From assembly GCA_026545225.1 (NCBI GenBank), contig CM048848.1, positions 50,265,806 through 50,329,805 on the forward strand: 64,000 bases of DNA, written 5' to 3'. The DNA comes from Cornus controversa (Eukaryota; Streptophyta; Magnoliopsida; Cornales; Cornaceae). This document shows positions 55,025 to 63,717 of this stretch, one piece after another. The notes below the pieces were generated by a model, which was not told where the DNA came from, searched no databases, and saw only the letters and a list, made by a program, of their open reading frames with translations. The stretch's first letter is position 1. Every line of letters begins with the position of its first letter. A program made the translations under genes and the position numbers.

Positions 55025-55331
55025 AATTTCACAATCTTTCTTAAGTTCTATTTCCCATAGGCCGGAAAAATACGGACGGCTCATACTTGCACGTTAACAG
55101 AACGTGATTTATTTACACCAGTTATTTCTAATTTATTATTTTGTATTTCATATTAAACATTCATTTCTTTTTGCAAATTTATAAATTTTAATTATGTATA
55201 AGAAATAAAAAAATTCCTTAATATTAATGATTCATTTGGTTAAATATTTATCCCTATTATATTACTCATTAGTTTATTAATAATTTTATTACATATTTTT
55301 TCAAAATCACAAATATTAGTAATTTTAATTT
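55025..55331. other. Intergenic, nothing recognised
   Basis: The DNA downstream of the promoter-like patch starts with a more balanced composition (GGCCGGAAAAATACGGACGG near 55062) and then becomes A/T-rich. No frame, repeat or RNA gene could be supported. Confidence 0.5.
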
Positions 55332-55734
55332 TATGGACACAAAATTAGTCTGGTACTCCCGTTGTTTTTTTAGAAGAAAAGAAATAACATAATTGTTCAA
55401 AAGTACTCACACACTATACAACTGCCTCGAAAACAATTTCCGCGTCAGAATACTTTTGTGTCATGCAAGAGTAGTTGTATGCAATGCTAATATTGCATCC
55501 ATTAGTAAAATGCTGTAAGCCCTCCCATACTATAAAGTTGATCATGCAATATTTATGCTCGAAGTCTAGTTTGTATTTTGATATGATTTTATCCTTTAAA
55601 TAGACTTCAGCTCGAAGCAAAGTTTCATATTTCTAAGCTTTCAACAAAATTGAAATTTTAAATGTTAGATTCAACTATACATTACATTTTCAGAGTTAAA
55701 TACTAGAAGTTTGAGATGTTGGTGTAAACCGATT
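55332..55734 (+). repeat. Dispersed ~400-bp duplication, copy 1
   Basis: This segment is homologous, in the same orientation, to 60807-61238. Shared blocks in the same order are TATGGACACA, CATGCAAGAG, GTATGCAATGC, GCTCGAAGTCTAGTTTGTA, ACAAAATTG and TGTAAACCGATT or its one-base variant. The copies are clearly diverged, with many substitutions and indels, so the duplication is old. It could be a transposon fragment or the non-coding flank of a duplicated gene; no coding potential is seen. Confidence 0.75.
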
Positions 55735-56422
55735 GAGAAGGTCAGCCTTGTCCATCAACACTAGTGCAAATCACCAATGTAACGTTACACATGTAAATAA
55801 AATTATCATCTATTTTTTCTATAGAGGTCTAACTGAAACAGAATCTATCTCACATCACACACATCTTTCAAATGAACACCTTATGTAGAGGTGACGCCTT
55901 TAACTGAGACACCATAAAAAACAATACCACTTTTGAAGCTATCTCAAATCACACACAACTTTGTAATAACTTCCACCCCGAGTATATATCGAATTCATTG
56001 TATATGTCGAATTTATCTTTTATCAATTGATATAGTTTTAAGTAGTAGTCTTTCAATCTACTTTTAAGTAGTGGTTTTGTTTCATCTAGTTTTAAGTGCT
56101 AGTAGTCTTTTAATCTATTTTAAACAATAGTTTTGTTAAAAATATTTACACACACGCCCTGTAATACTATTATTCTTAAACTTTGACGAGTTATTTTAAT
56201 TTGTATAGATCTGAAAATATTTGAGCTGACTTTCAAATTGATATATCAGGTTGATTATATTTACAAGAAACTCCATATCAAAACAAATATTATCAAGTTG
56301 GTCAACAATTATGTTTTCACTCGCTAATAAAGGAGTCAAACTTTTTTAATATTAAATTTGAATATAATAATACTAAAACATAAAATTTAAATAAAAAAAT
56401 TTAAATTAACAAATTGAAATAT
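55735..56422. other. Intergenic, weak internal repeats only
   Basis: No gene is visible. Short imperfect repeats occur around ATCTCAMATCACACACA (near 55846 and 55944) and TTTTAAGTAGTRGT (near 56036-56130). The rest is A/T-rich without recognisable structure. Confidence 0.45.
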
Positions 56423-56794
56423 TTTTTATTATGGAGGCGATATCATGACTCCTTTTTTCTGCAATTGCACTTCACTTTTTTTCTTTTTAAAATACATGAC
56501 AAAAATTTCCTTAACCTCGTTATATTTTATAATACCGTACTATCATTCTCACTAAATACTTCTTAACTTTTTTTTACTGGCATATTTAAGTTCCAAAACC
56601 ATTATTGGAAACAAATACTTGTAACAAAGAAGAAGAAAAAAAAACTAAAAATAAAAGTTCTTAGGCACACCAAAAATAGAGTGTCACATAACCCAATAGA
56701 AAAGAATGTACTAAAATAGGAAGAACACAAATAGAATTAGCCTCCAATTAAATGATTTTCTTCTTTCTTATTTTCATTCTTCTCTTAAATAGCA

Positions 56795-56916
56795 AATATC
56801 AGTGATAATTAAATAATTTTCTCACTTAGATTCTGTTGAAATTTATATAAACACCAATATCAGTGATAATTAAATAATTTTCTCACTCAGATTCTATTGA
56901 AATTTATATAAACACC
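56795..56916. repeat. 61-bp tandem duplication (two copies)
   Basis: Two adjacent copies begin AATATCAGTGATAATTAAAT at 56795 and 56856, and differ at only two positions that I could see (ACTTAG/ACTCAG and CTGTTG/CTATTG). The duplication is young relative to the element containing it. Confidence 0.92.
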
Positions 56917-57108
56917 ATTTTCTAGACAGACATGAATGCTAAATGAAAAAATAAAAATAAGAAAAACAGTAACCCAATTAAACATATTATTACGATGTTC
57001 TAAAATTTTCAACGCATCAAAACAATATAAATATCTTAGATGCTTCTTCTTTGAAAATATAATGCAAAATTAAACGTAAAGAACTCCAAAAGACGCTACT
57101 AAATTACA

Positions 57109-57124
57109 AACACACACACACACA
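57109..57124. repeat. (CA)n microsatellite
   Basis: A short CACACA run of about 16 bp in the inverted-end element. Confidence 0.85.
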
Positions 57125-57730
57125 TATGCAATGATCACGATTTCTGATTTTAAACTAATGCCAGAAGAAAAAGAAAAGAAGAGAGAATCCCAGAAGCAAT
57201 CAACGATAATTGATATGATCAATTCTTAATTTTGAGAAGCAAAAAAAATAGAGGGTTAAATGTTAACCGGAGAGAGAGGTGGAAACAAAAAAAATTCCAT
57301 AATTGAAAGGGTAGTTATGATATTTGAGAAAAAATAATCAATTATTTATGAAGTTATGGTTAGAAGTGTCATTTCTTTTAAATTGGAGTGCAATAGTAGA
57401 AAAGGGGGTGCCAATATCGCTTCCGTTATATTATTATACGCTATAGATGTCACTGTTATTTTTAATTTTTTAAATTCAATTTTGAATAAATATAATATAT
57501 ATTAGTTAGTTTATACTATATAATTTTAATAAACAGAGTTCACTTTTAATTCAATTTGCAATAAACATAGTTCACTTTTAAAATAATTACTGTTGTACTT
57601 AACTTCATAAATAAGATAGTTAAGCATTAATAAGTTTAACACATTTTAAATTATATATTCGTATCTAATATAAACATATATCAATGAATGTGGGACACAC
57701 TCATCCAAATTGTTGCATGCATATTATTAA

Positions 57731-58168
57731 GTGTAAATTACTCTTCCCTCTTTCTTAAGATTTTGCCTAATTACTCGAATTAAAATTTTTAAAATATGGT
57801 GGTCATCCTCCCCGAGGTTTGGTTGACTTTATTACAAATACTCCTCCCGTTAATTGACAATTAGTTCCTTGAAGTCAAGTAGCATAAAAAAACTCAAAAT
57901 GTCAAAACTACCCTTGGTGGCAGTAGTTTTGTGGTGCCATTGATAGAGAAAATATGTATATAAAATATGTAATCTTAGTCAAAGGATTAGAAATTAAGGT
58001 TATTATTGCACAAAAACACTATAACTTTAGGGTACTTTTGTAATTGTATATTAGATGTAATTTTTTTAACGGATCGTTAGTTTGACACGGGTGTCAGAGT
58101 AATTTTGAAAAAAAATTAATTTGATGGTAATTAAACCAAATTTCAGGGAAGGTCAGAGTAATTTATCC
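57731..58168. mobile_element. Small inverted-end element, ~438 bp
   Basis: The left end reads GTGTAAATTACTCTTCCCT and the reverse complement of the right end GGATAAATTACTCTGACCT. Further inward both have a GRRRTTTGGTT block (near 57812 and 58130). Ends of this AAATTACTCTGACC kind recur in many plant genomes. A TTAA occurs at both outer edges, but I could not establish a convincing longer target duplication. No coding sequence is present. Confidence 0.6.
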
Positions 58169-58185
58169 TTAATATACATAAGAAA

Positions 58186-59075
58186 GAGGACTGCTAGCGA
58201 CAGTCGCTCAAGCTAGTGTCCTTACATAGTTGCTGTAGAAATCACTTCCAAAAATTAAATGTTTTCTTGCAATAAATGTCCTACTTTTTCATCAATCAAT
58301 ATACCTTCTAATTCTAAAGTATTTACACTGGTACCATCAACAAACAAATAAAATTATACACATAAAGTATTAAAATATTTTTATTAATATTTTTTTTATA
58401 TTGTCCTACTTTTAAATATTTTTAATAATCTATATACTTATTATAATCATTTCCTATATAATTTTTAAAATTTTGTAATTATGGTTAATTGAATAAGTAT
58501 ATAGATTATTAAAAATATTAATAAAAATAAAATTATAAACATAAAGTATATAGATTAATTGAATAAGTATATAGATTATTAAAAATATTAATAAAAAATA
58601 AAATTATAAACATAAAGTATATAGATGAATTGAATAAGTATATAGATTATTATTGTTAATGGAATAAGTATATAGATTATTAAAAATATTTAAAAGCTGG
58701 AAAATATAAAAAAAAATATTAATAAAATTATTTTAATACTTTAAAAATATGTTCTTTAATTCAATTAACCATAATTACAAAATTTTAAAAATTATATAGG
58801 AAATGATTATAATAAGTATATAGATTATTAAAAATATTTAAAAGTAGGACAATATAAAAAAAAATATTAATAAAAATATTTTAATACTTTATGTTTATAA
58901 TTTTATTTGTTTATTGATGGCACCAGTGTAAATAATTAGAAGGTATATTCATTGATGAAAAAGTATAACATTTATTACAGAAAAACACTTAATTTTTGGA
59001 ATTGATTTTCATCAATCAGTGAAGCGAGTGACTGTGCAAGAACACTCGCTTGAGCGACTGTCGCTAGCACTCCTC
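58186..59075. mobile_element. Foldback element with ~310-bp inverted arms, 890 bp
   Basis: The left arm (58186 to about 58494) and right arm (about 58759 to 59075) are inverted copies. Outer ends are GAGGACTGCTAGCGACAGTC and, reversed, GAGGAGTGCTAGCGACAGTC. Flanks ACATAAGAAA (58176-58185) and GTATAAGAAA (59076-59085) match at eight of ten positions, consistent with a 10 bp target duplication. The centre is made of ~70 bp tandem repeats. There is no transposase. Long arms plus a 9-11 bp duplication point to a Mutator-like or foldback element. It lies 17 bp from the preceding element. Confidence 0.78.
58491..58680. repeat. ~70-bp tandem repeats inside the foldback element
   Basis: Copies starting GAATAAGTATATAGATTATT begin at 58491, 58561 and 58632, the third partial. 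A further partial copy of right-arm sequence (TTAAAAATATTTAAAAG) follows at about 58680-58750, so the centre grew by duplication of arm material. Confidence 0.85.
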
Positions 59076-59189
59076 GTATAAGAAAAAGTGCTAACACAAT
59101 AAATCTAACTTGCTGAGTGACACTCACGTGTGGCAGCAATTCACATACATTTGAGCCGCATGCGCCCAATTTGTGGATACGCACACAGT

Positions 59190-59260
59190 GCGCAAGTCGT
59201 CAATATAAAGTGCGGATACGCGCGCGGGGTGGAGTTGCCAATATAAAGTATAAACTTGGA
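59190..59260 (+). promoter_or_regulatory. Candidate promoter of the F-box pseudogene
   Basis: The motif CAATATAAAGT occurs twice, near 59199 and 59240, separated by a GC-rich stretch (GGATACGCGCGCGGGG). Either could have served as the TATA box for the F-box reading frame that starts at 59330. The duplication of the motif is seen; its function is inferred. Confidence 0.35.
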
Positions 59261-59329
59261 CAGTGTGTGTCTTCCATTCTCACTTTCGGTGTTATTTCTG
59301 AGTCTCCACATCCAGAGCAAGTAAGAGAG

Positions 59330-59758
59330 ATGATGAATAACCTTCCTGACAACATCGTGATCAACATTCTCTCAAGACTACCCATCAAAACCCTCATGTG
59401 TTGCAGGTGCGTATGCAAACTCTAGTGTGATTTAGCACACGGCCCTCGATTGATTCAGTCGCACCTCAACAATTGATCGTCTCAGAAAAACTCTAGTTTC
59501 ATTCTCAACAGTAGCATCTGCTTCGATCACGACTCTTTTCGCAGCTAAATCTATTTCCTTGAACACAATGAAACCCTCGGCGGTTACACTTGTGAAGAGG
59601 TCAGTTTTGCACTACCGAATCTCCAAAAGTTCCGAGTAGTCAATTCTTGTAACGGTCTGCTTTGTTTGGTCCATGCATGAACAGAAATACAATTTATGTA
59701 TGATTGTGTCCCTAACAGTAGTGACGGGTTAGGCAGTTTCTATGATCCGAAGAGATGA
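59330..59758 (+). pseudogene. F-box protein pseudogene (F-box plus start of associated domain)
   Basis: The frame opens with ATG-ATG at 59330 and reads MMNNLPDNIVINILSRLPIK, a typical N-terminal F-box, the part that binds SKP1 in SCF ubiquitin ligases. It continues CCRCVCKL, then a TAG (59423-59425) where plant F-box proteins have tryptophan. Beyond it the same frame reads CDLAHGPRLIQSHL and later FRVVNSCNGLLCL, the conserved motif at the start of the F-box-associated domain. Further stops lie at 59474 (TGA), 59546 (TAA), 59678 (TGA) and 59756 (TGA), with no frameshift between them. Intact members are about 350-400 residues; here only the first ~140 codons are recognisable. The gene is dead as read, unless an undetected intron removes the stops. 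Confidence 0.85.
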
Positions 59759-60806
59759 ACTATATATGGTAGTCTCGCGATTGTCGGTACTCGAAGACAT
59801 CACAAAACATAAAAAAATACGTCGGTAAAGTTAAGTCATACCAGAAAACTCAAAAGAAATGAATCTGAAAGAGAAGATAAGCAGTTGCAGAGAATTTGTG
59901 ACGAAGTGTCAAGACAAAAAACACAAATGTAGCGTCCTCGGCAGGGTCCTCGATACAAGCAACAAAATAATACTATCATCTATAAAAATTCCCTCCAGTT
60001 TGGACAACCTATAAAAATTTCCTCTAGTTTGAGCAAACTCATACTGAAGAGACTGGGCCAAAGTGTAGAAAAATCCTCCAGTCACTCACATAGACTAACT
60101 GATATGCAAACGGCCAAACCCAAGAGGAATCAAGCCCAATGTTCAACAAAAGTCCCAAAAAATGATTTCAAAAGGAAGAATGGGCTCAATCGCCCTTTTA
60201 AAGGCCAAAACAACCGAACATATACATCAGTCCAAGCTCTATTAGGAATCTATGTGCTTGAGAGAAAAGATAACTGCAAATAAATACATTTGAGTCCTAA
60301 AAGATTCAAATTTTAACTTGTATAGATATCTGAAAAGATGAATGAAAAAAATCCTAATTCTGACGTTTCTTTCTCTAAAAAAATAGTGTTATTAATTTTT
60401 GAGTGTGTGCAACAAATTAATTGGCAAAAAATTAGCTAAGCAATTTTTTATACCAACAATATGAATTAAGCTTTTAATTTACTTTTCAATTCTTGTAGTT
60501 AATTTCAATCGATTAGTTTATTGATATTGTTTTTTACATGTTATTATGTTCTATGTTCTAGTATCTCGAATCTCCTATGAGTTTTCATGTTTAGTCGTCC
60601 ACATTAAAATCATAATTTAACATAATCATTCCAAGTATATTAGGATGAGATGTTGACAATCCCCTTTCGTTTTATATGACTTTTTTGTGTGTTACTAATT
60701 TGATGGCTGTGAAGATGCATGATCAAAAATTACATAAAAAATTATGGTACATTCATGTCATTTTTCATGGTATCGTATGCCTCAAATTGTATTAAGTTGG
60801 CCTGTT
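59759..60806. other. Region without a recognised gene
   Basis: This stretch follows the F-box remnant. A frame of 84 codons from TTG 60029 to 60286 (SKLILKRLGQSVEKSSSHSH and onward) is open but has no ATG at its start and no recognisable domain; its basic, serine-rich composition suggests chance. A 29 bp tandem duplication occupies 59980-60038. From 60300 the sequence is A/T-rich and featureless. Confidence 0.5.
59980..60038. repeat. 29-bp imperfect tandem duplication
   Basis: Two copies start CTATAAAAATT at 59980 and 60009, and continue CCCTCCAGTTTG and TCCTCTAGTTTG respectively. Confidence 0.8.
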
Positions 60807-61238
60807 TATGGACACACGTAAAGTTATTCTGACACTCCAGTAAAAAAATTTCTGAAACATTATTTTTCAGAGATAATTATGTTATTTTTGTATTGGAAAA
60901 ATCAATGAAGTGTGTTAGTACTTTTGCGCCATGCAAGAGTGGACTGTATGCAATGCGAATATAGCATCATTTGTGTTAGTAAAACGCTCATTATTGCTCT
61001 TAGTAAAATCGTGAAATTGCTTTCACACTCTTCTGCCTCTCATTATTTATGTGCCTTAAGACAACTTATCATGCTCGAAGTCTAGTTTGTATTTTAAATA
61101 TGCTACATTGTTTCATATCTCTAGGTTTTATGATTACTTCTACTTCTAACAAAATTGGGATTTTAGATATCAAATTGAATGATAGAATAAATTTTCAAAG
61201 TTAAATAATAAATTTCAAGATGTTGGCGTAAACCGATT
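60807..61238 (+). repeat. Dispersed ~400-bp duplication, copy 2
   Basis: Homologous to 55332-55734 in the same orientation and block order. It is slightly longer owing to insertions (near 60990-61060). It lies about 1 kb downstream of the F-box remnant, but nothing ties it to that gene. Confidence 0.75.
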
Positions 61239-61376
61239 TATGTTACAAATAAAGTAAAAATTATGTTTGAATCCATTCTGGCCACGGCGTACTCATTCGC
61301 TGGACAGATCATATACGCGTTCGTTCACAAGTAATGTAAGTTAAGCATGCAAAAGCCTTAAGTCATAAATATGCAA

Positions 61377-61490
61377 CTTGGTAGTTTTAAAACAAAAAAA
61401 AATGTATTGATGTTGTTATATGTAATATGTTATAAACATGTTACTTGGTAGTTCTAAAACAATAAAAATTTATTGATGGTGTTATGTGTA
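61377..61490. repeat. 67-bp imperfect tandem pair
   Basis: CTTGGTAGTTTTAAAAC at 61377 and CTTGGTAGTTCTAAAAC at 61444 are followed by similar TATTGATG..GTTATRTGTA segments. Confidence 0.75.
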
Positions 61491-61570
61491 GAAACACAAT
61501 GTTGATTATAGTTTTTTGGTTTTTATTATTTACAATTTTAACTGATAATAAGGTAATGATGTATTGCTAG

Positions 61571-61714
61571 TAGGGGTGACAAATTAGGTGCAAACCCGTC
61601 AACCTGTCCATGTTCACCTAGTCAAAAATGGATATGGATAAATATAAATCAATTAATTGACGGGTTAATTGGGTTGAATATGGTACCCATATTTAATCCA
61701 TCTTCCATCACCTA
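61571..61714. mobile_element. Possible hAT-like fragment
   Basis: TAGGGGTGACAAAT at 61571 resembles the ends of plant hAT elements of the TAGGGGTGTCAA type. The reverse complement of the sequence ending near 61714 begins TAGGTGATGG, a weak partner. No 8 bp target duplication is present, so this is at best a fragment. Confidence 0.25.
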
Positions 61715-61951
61715 TAGAACAAAACGTGGACTAAAGTTTCTCTCTTCGATCACACCTCTCTCTCTCTTTTCCTCTTTCTCTCTCTTCGATCCCACCCTCA
61801 CTCTCATCGATTTGCCTTTCTCTACTCTTTAATTCCGCCCCTCACTCTTCTATATGCCTCTATCGCTCTTTCTCTCTCCGTGTATGTATATATATATATG
61901 TGGGCAAATTATTTATAGTACTTTTTTAGATATATATATATATATATATAG

Positions 61952-61990
61952 GGGTATGTTCTCTTTTCCACCCAATGGAAGAACATACCC
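61952..61990. other. Perfect 11-bp stem hairpin
   Basis: GGGTATGTTCT (61952-61962) and AGAACATACCC (61980-61990) are exact reverse complements, separated by 17 bases that can themselves pair as TCCA/TGGA. It follows a TA microsatellite. It could be a transposon end; no partner end was found. Confidence 0.8.
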
Positions 61991-62102
61991 ATATTTTACT
62001 TCCAGTAAAAAATTTTAAAAAATTCACAAAAATATAAAATGTTAAATTTATTTTATTTTTAAGTTTAAGCAAATTGTCAAGTTGTATTGAATGTGTAAAA
62101 TA

Positions 62103-62164
62103 GAAAGTTAATATTGTTTACAATTTAAATAGGGAAAGTTAATATTATTTACAATTTAAATAGG
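62103..62164. repeat. 31-bp tandem duplication
   Basis: Two copies of GAAAGTTAATATTRTTTACA plus AATTTAAATAGG begin at 62103 and 62134, with one base difference. Confidence 0.88.
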
Positions 62165-62640
62165 GAGCTGATATTCCTCTTTCCTTTACAATCAAATTAC
62201 ACAAGAGTCCTTATACAATAGAATGATTGGTTCTTATACTTATAATGACATAATTGCACTTCTATTTAACATTTAACATATTGGTAGTTACATACTATAG
62301 GAATCTTACTTTTAAGGATAAAAAAAAATGTGATTAAGATAAAAACTATTTGAGTTGGATGAAAATTTTATATCAAAGTATTTGAGAGAAAACATTAAAT
62401 TGAAAGTAAATCAATCTATACAATAAACCGTAATCTTTAATTATTTTTTTTTATCTTTTTTGTGCAAAAGATATGTTAAATTGAATTTAAAATCAAAGAA
62501 AATCCTAGTTTTCCTTAAATAGAAATTATGTAGTATAGTTTAATAAACGAGCCAAGGAAAGCTTGTTTGATTTAAAAAAAGACTTTTCAAAAATACATAA
62601 TTATTAATTTAAAATTGTAATTAAACTCGATAAATTTGAT

Positions 62641-62802
62641 CTTGTTGTTGGAAAATATAAGAACGTGAATCAGCTGAATCAATTTCATGCACAATTAATC
62701 ACATGTGGGCTTGGAACCAATAGCTTTACCCACAACAGATTATTGGCGTTCTACTCAAACCCATATCATGGTAGTTGTAACAGGTCAGACGCTTATCGAT
62801 GA
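62641..62802 (+). pseudogene. PPR protein pseudogene, N-terminal part
   Basis: The frame reads KYKNVNQLNQFHAQLITCGL, then GTNSFTHNRLLAFYS, ending in a TGA at 62800-62802. 'QLNQFHAQLITCGL..N.F..NRLLAFYS' is the usual opening of plant PLS-type PPR proteins, which are imported into chloroplasts or mitochondria and act in RNA editing or processing. There is no ATG in frame just upstream. The next PPR block is in a different frame, so there is an indel or lost sequence between them. The similarity is unmistakable, but the fragment cannot be assigned to a named gene. Confidence 0.75.
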
Positions 62803-62951
62803 CTAAAAATTTTAAGTTATTAGGTACTGTTATTTACCCGCCCATTTATTCCCATTCGGATCCGATTTGAAAAAAAGAAAACCCTTCTAACAATAGCATA
62901 TCTTATAGGTGGAAATTCTCTGAATAGATTGAGCAGTCCACCATTTGCATA

Positions 62952-63192
62952 TGTAACACAATGATAAAATATTTCCTTTTCAAGGAGGAATTAATCAAAA
63001 CCATAGAAGTATAGGCCCAAATGTTGAGAAATAAAATGTACCCTGATAATTACACTCTTCCTTATGTGTTGAGGGTTTGTACAACAATGCAAAATTGTAA
63101 TCTAGGTGAATTAATTCATAGGCACAGTTTGAAACTTGGTTTTTTGTTTGATGTTTTTGTGGGTAATACTTTGATTTCCAAGTACTCTGCAT
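62952..63192 (+). pseudogene. PPR protein pseudogene, middle part
   Basis: The frame reads CNTMIKYFLFKEELIKTIEV, a TAG at 63012-63014, then AQMLRNKMYPDNYTLPYVLR and HRHSLKLGFLFDVFVGNTLI up to SKYSA. These match consecutive PPR motifs ('WNTMI', 'PDNYTLPYVLRVC', 'GxxIHxxxLKxGF..DVFVGNTLISMYS'). The block is cut at 63192 by a hAT-like element and resumes in the same reading phase after it. One in-frame stop and the insertion make it a pseudogene. Confidence 0.85.
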
Positions 63193-63637
63193 TAGGGATG
63201 TCAATGGGACGGGTTCGGGATAGGGTACCCTATCCCAAACCCATCCCATGAATAATTATTTTTTCACACCCGCTTCAGGGTGCTCCTCTTTGGAGTCGGG
63301 GTGGGTTTGGGCGTCCTGATATGCATATTTTTTAAGAAATATGATGCAAAATTTAATGAATTTATGATAAATTTTGTAAAAAAAATTAAATATAGACAAA
63401 TACTTAAAAATGATAATAATAAAAATGTTGTTAAAGTTTAAAATTATCATAAAAAATGAAGAAAAAAAATTATAACTAATCAGATAATATTTATTTATAT
63501 ATTTATTAATAATCGGGACAGGTTTGGAACTTGGCAAGTTTTAAACTCTTTTCCTAAACCCGCCCCTAACCTGAGTAGTATGATCCCAAACCCGTCCCAT
63601 TAGGGGTGAGACTGGGTGGGTTAAATTAACATCCTTC
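63193..63637. mobile_element. Non-autonomous hAT-like element inserted in the PPR gene, 445 bp
   Basis: The flanks CTCTGCAT (63185-63192) and CTCTGTAT (63638-63645) form an 8 bp target duplication with one mismatch, the size typical of hAT elements. The left end TAGGGATGTCAATGG and the reverse complement of the right end GAAGGATGTTAATTT match at 10 of 12 core positions. Farther in, CAATGGGACGGGTTCGGGA (left) is repeated inverted as TAATGGGACGGGTTTGGGA (right). The interior is A/T-rich without a transposase frame. Removing the element and one target copy joins the PPR reading frame without a break, which independently supports the borders. Confidence 0.85.
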
Positions 63638-63717
63638 CTCTGTATTTGATAATATGGTTGCAGCGAGCCATGTTTTTAATGAAATTTCTTAGCAAAAGGT
63701 TGTCATTGTTTGCACCC
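63638..63717 (+). pseudogene. PPR protein pseudogene, part after the hAT insertion
   Basis: The frame reads VFDNMVAASHVFNEIS, a TAG at 63690-63692, then QKVVIVCT. This corresponds to the 'D.VAARHVFDEM.E.DVVSWT' region that follows 'MYS' in plant PPR proteins. Similarity fades after about 63717. Confidence 0.75.

Larger units (their letters stand above)
56433..57424. mobile_element. Inverted-end DNA element, 992 bp, Mutator-like
   Basis: The left end (GGAGGCGATATCATGACTCC) and the reverse complement of the right end (GGAAGCGATATTGGCACCCC) align. The similarity continues through a TTGCACT block for roughly 50 bp. The flanking 10 bp, TTTTTATTAT (56423-56432) and GTTATATTAT (57425-57434), agree at eight positions and may be a decayed target duplication. 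The inside is A/T-rich and non-coding, with a 61 bp tandem duplication and a short CA run. The superfamily call rests on end length and duplication size only. Confidence 0.6.
61239..62639. other. Intergenic with small repeats
   Basis: No gene is visible. It includes an imperfect 67 bp tandem pair starting CTTGGTAGTT (61377 and 61444), a possible hAT-end-like sequence TAGGGGTGACAAAT at 61571, a pyrimidine-rich block of TCTCTC type (about 61737-61880), two TA microsatellites (about 61888-61900 and 61930-61950), a hairpin at 61952-61990, and a 31 bp tandem duplication at 62103-62164. The remainder is A/T-rich. Confidence 0.5.

Noticed and set aside
54347-55620. Minus-strand frames of 68-76 codons
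   Set aside because: They have low complexity or no recognisable domain, and overlap transposon ends, the promoter-like patch and the dispersed duplication.
58975-59184. Minus-strand 69-codon frame
   Set aside because: It overlaps the arm of the foldback element and has no family similarity.
59200-59418. Minus-strand 72-codon frame
   Set aside because: It is the antisense shadow of the F-box remnant and its upstream region.
60029-60283. 84-codon frame as a real gene
   Set aside because: It starts at TTG, has no recognisable domain and lies in repeat-containing non-coding DNA. It happens to be in the same phase as the F-box remnant, but no similarity links them.
62995-63537. Minus-strand frames opposite the PPR and hAT-like sequences
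   Set aside because: They are shadows of the PPR fragment and of the A/T-rich transposon interior.
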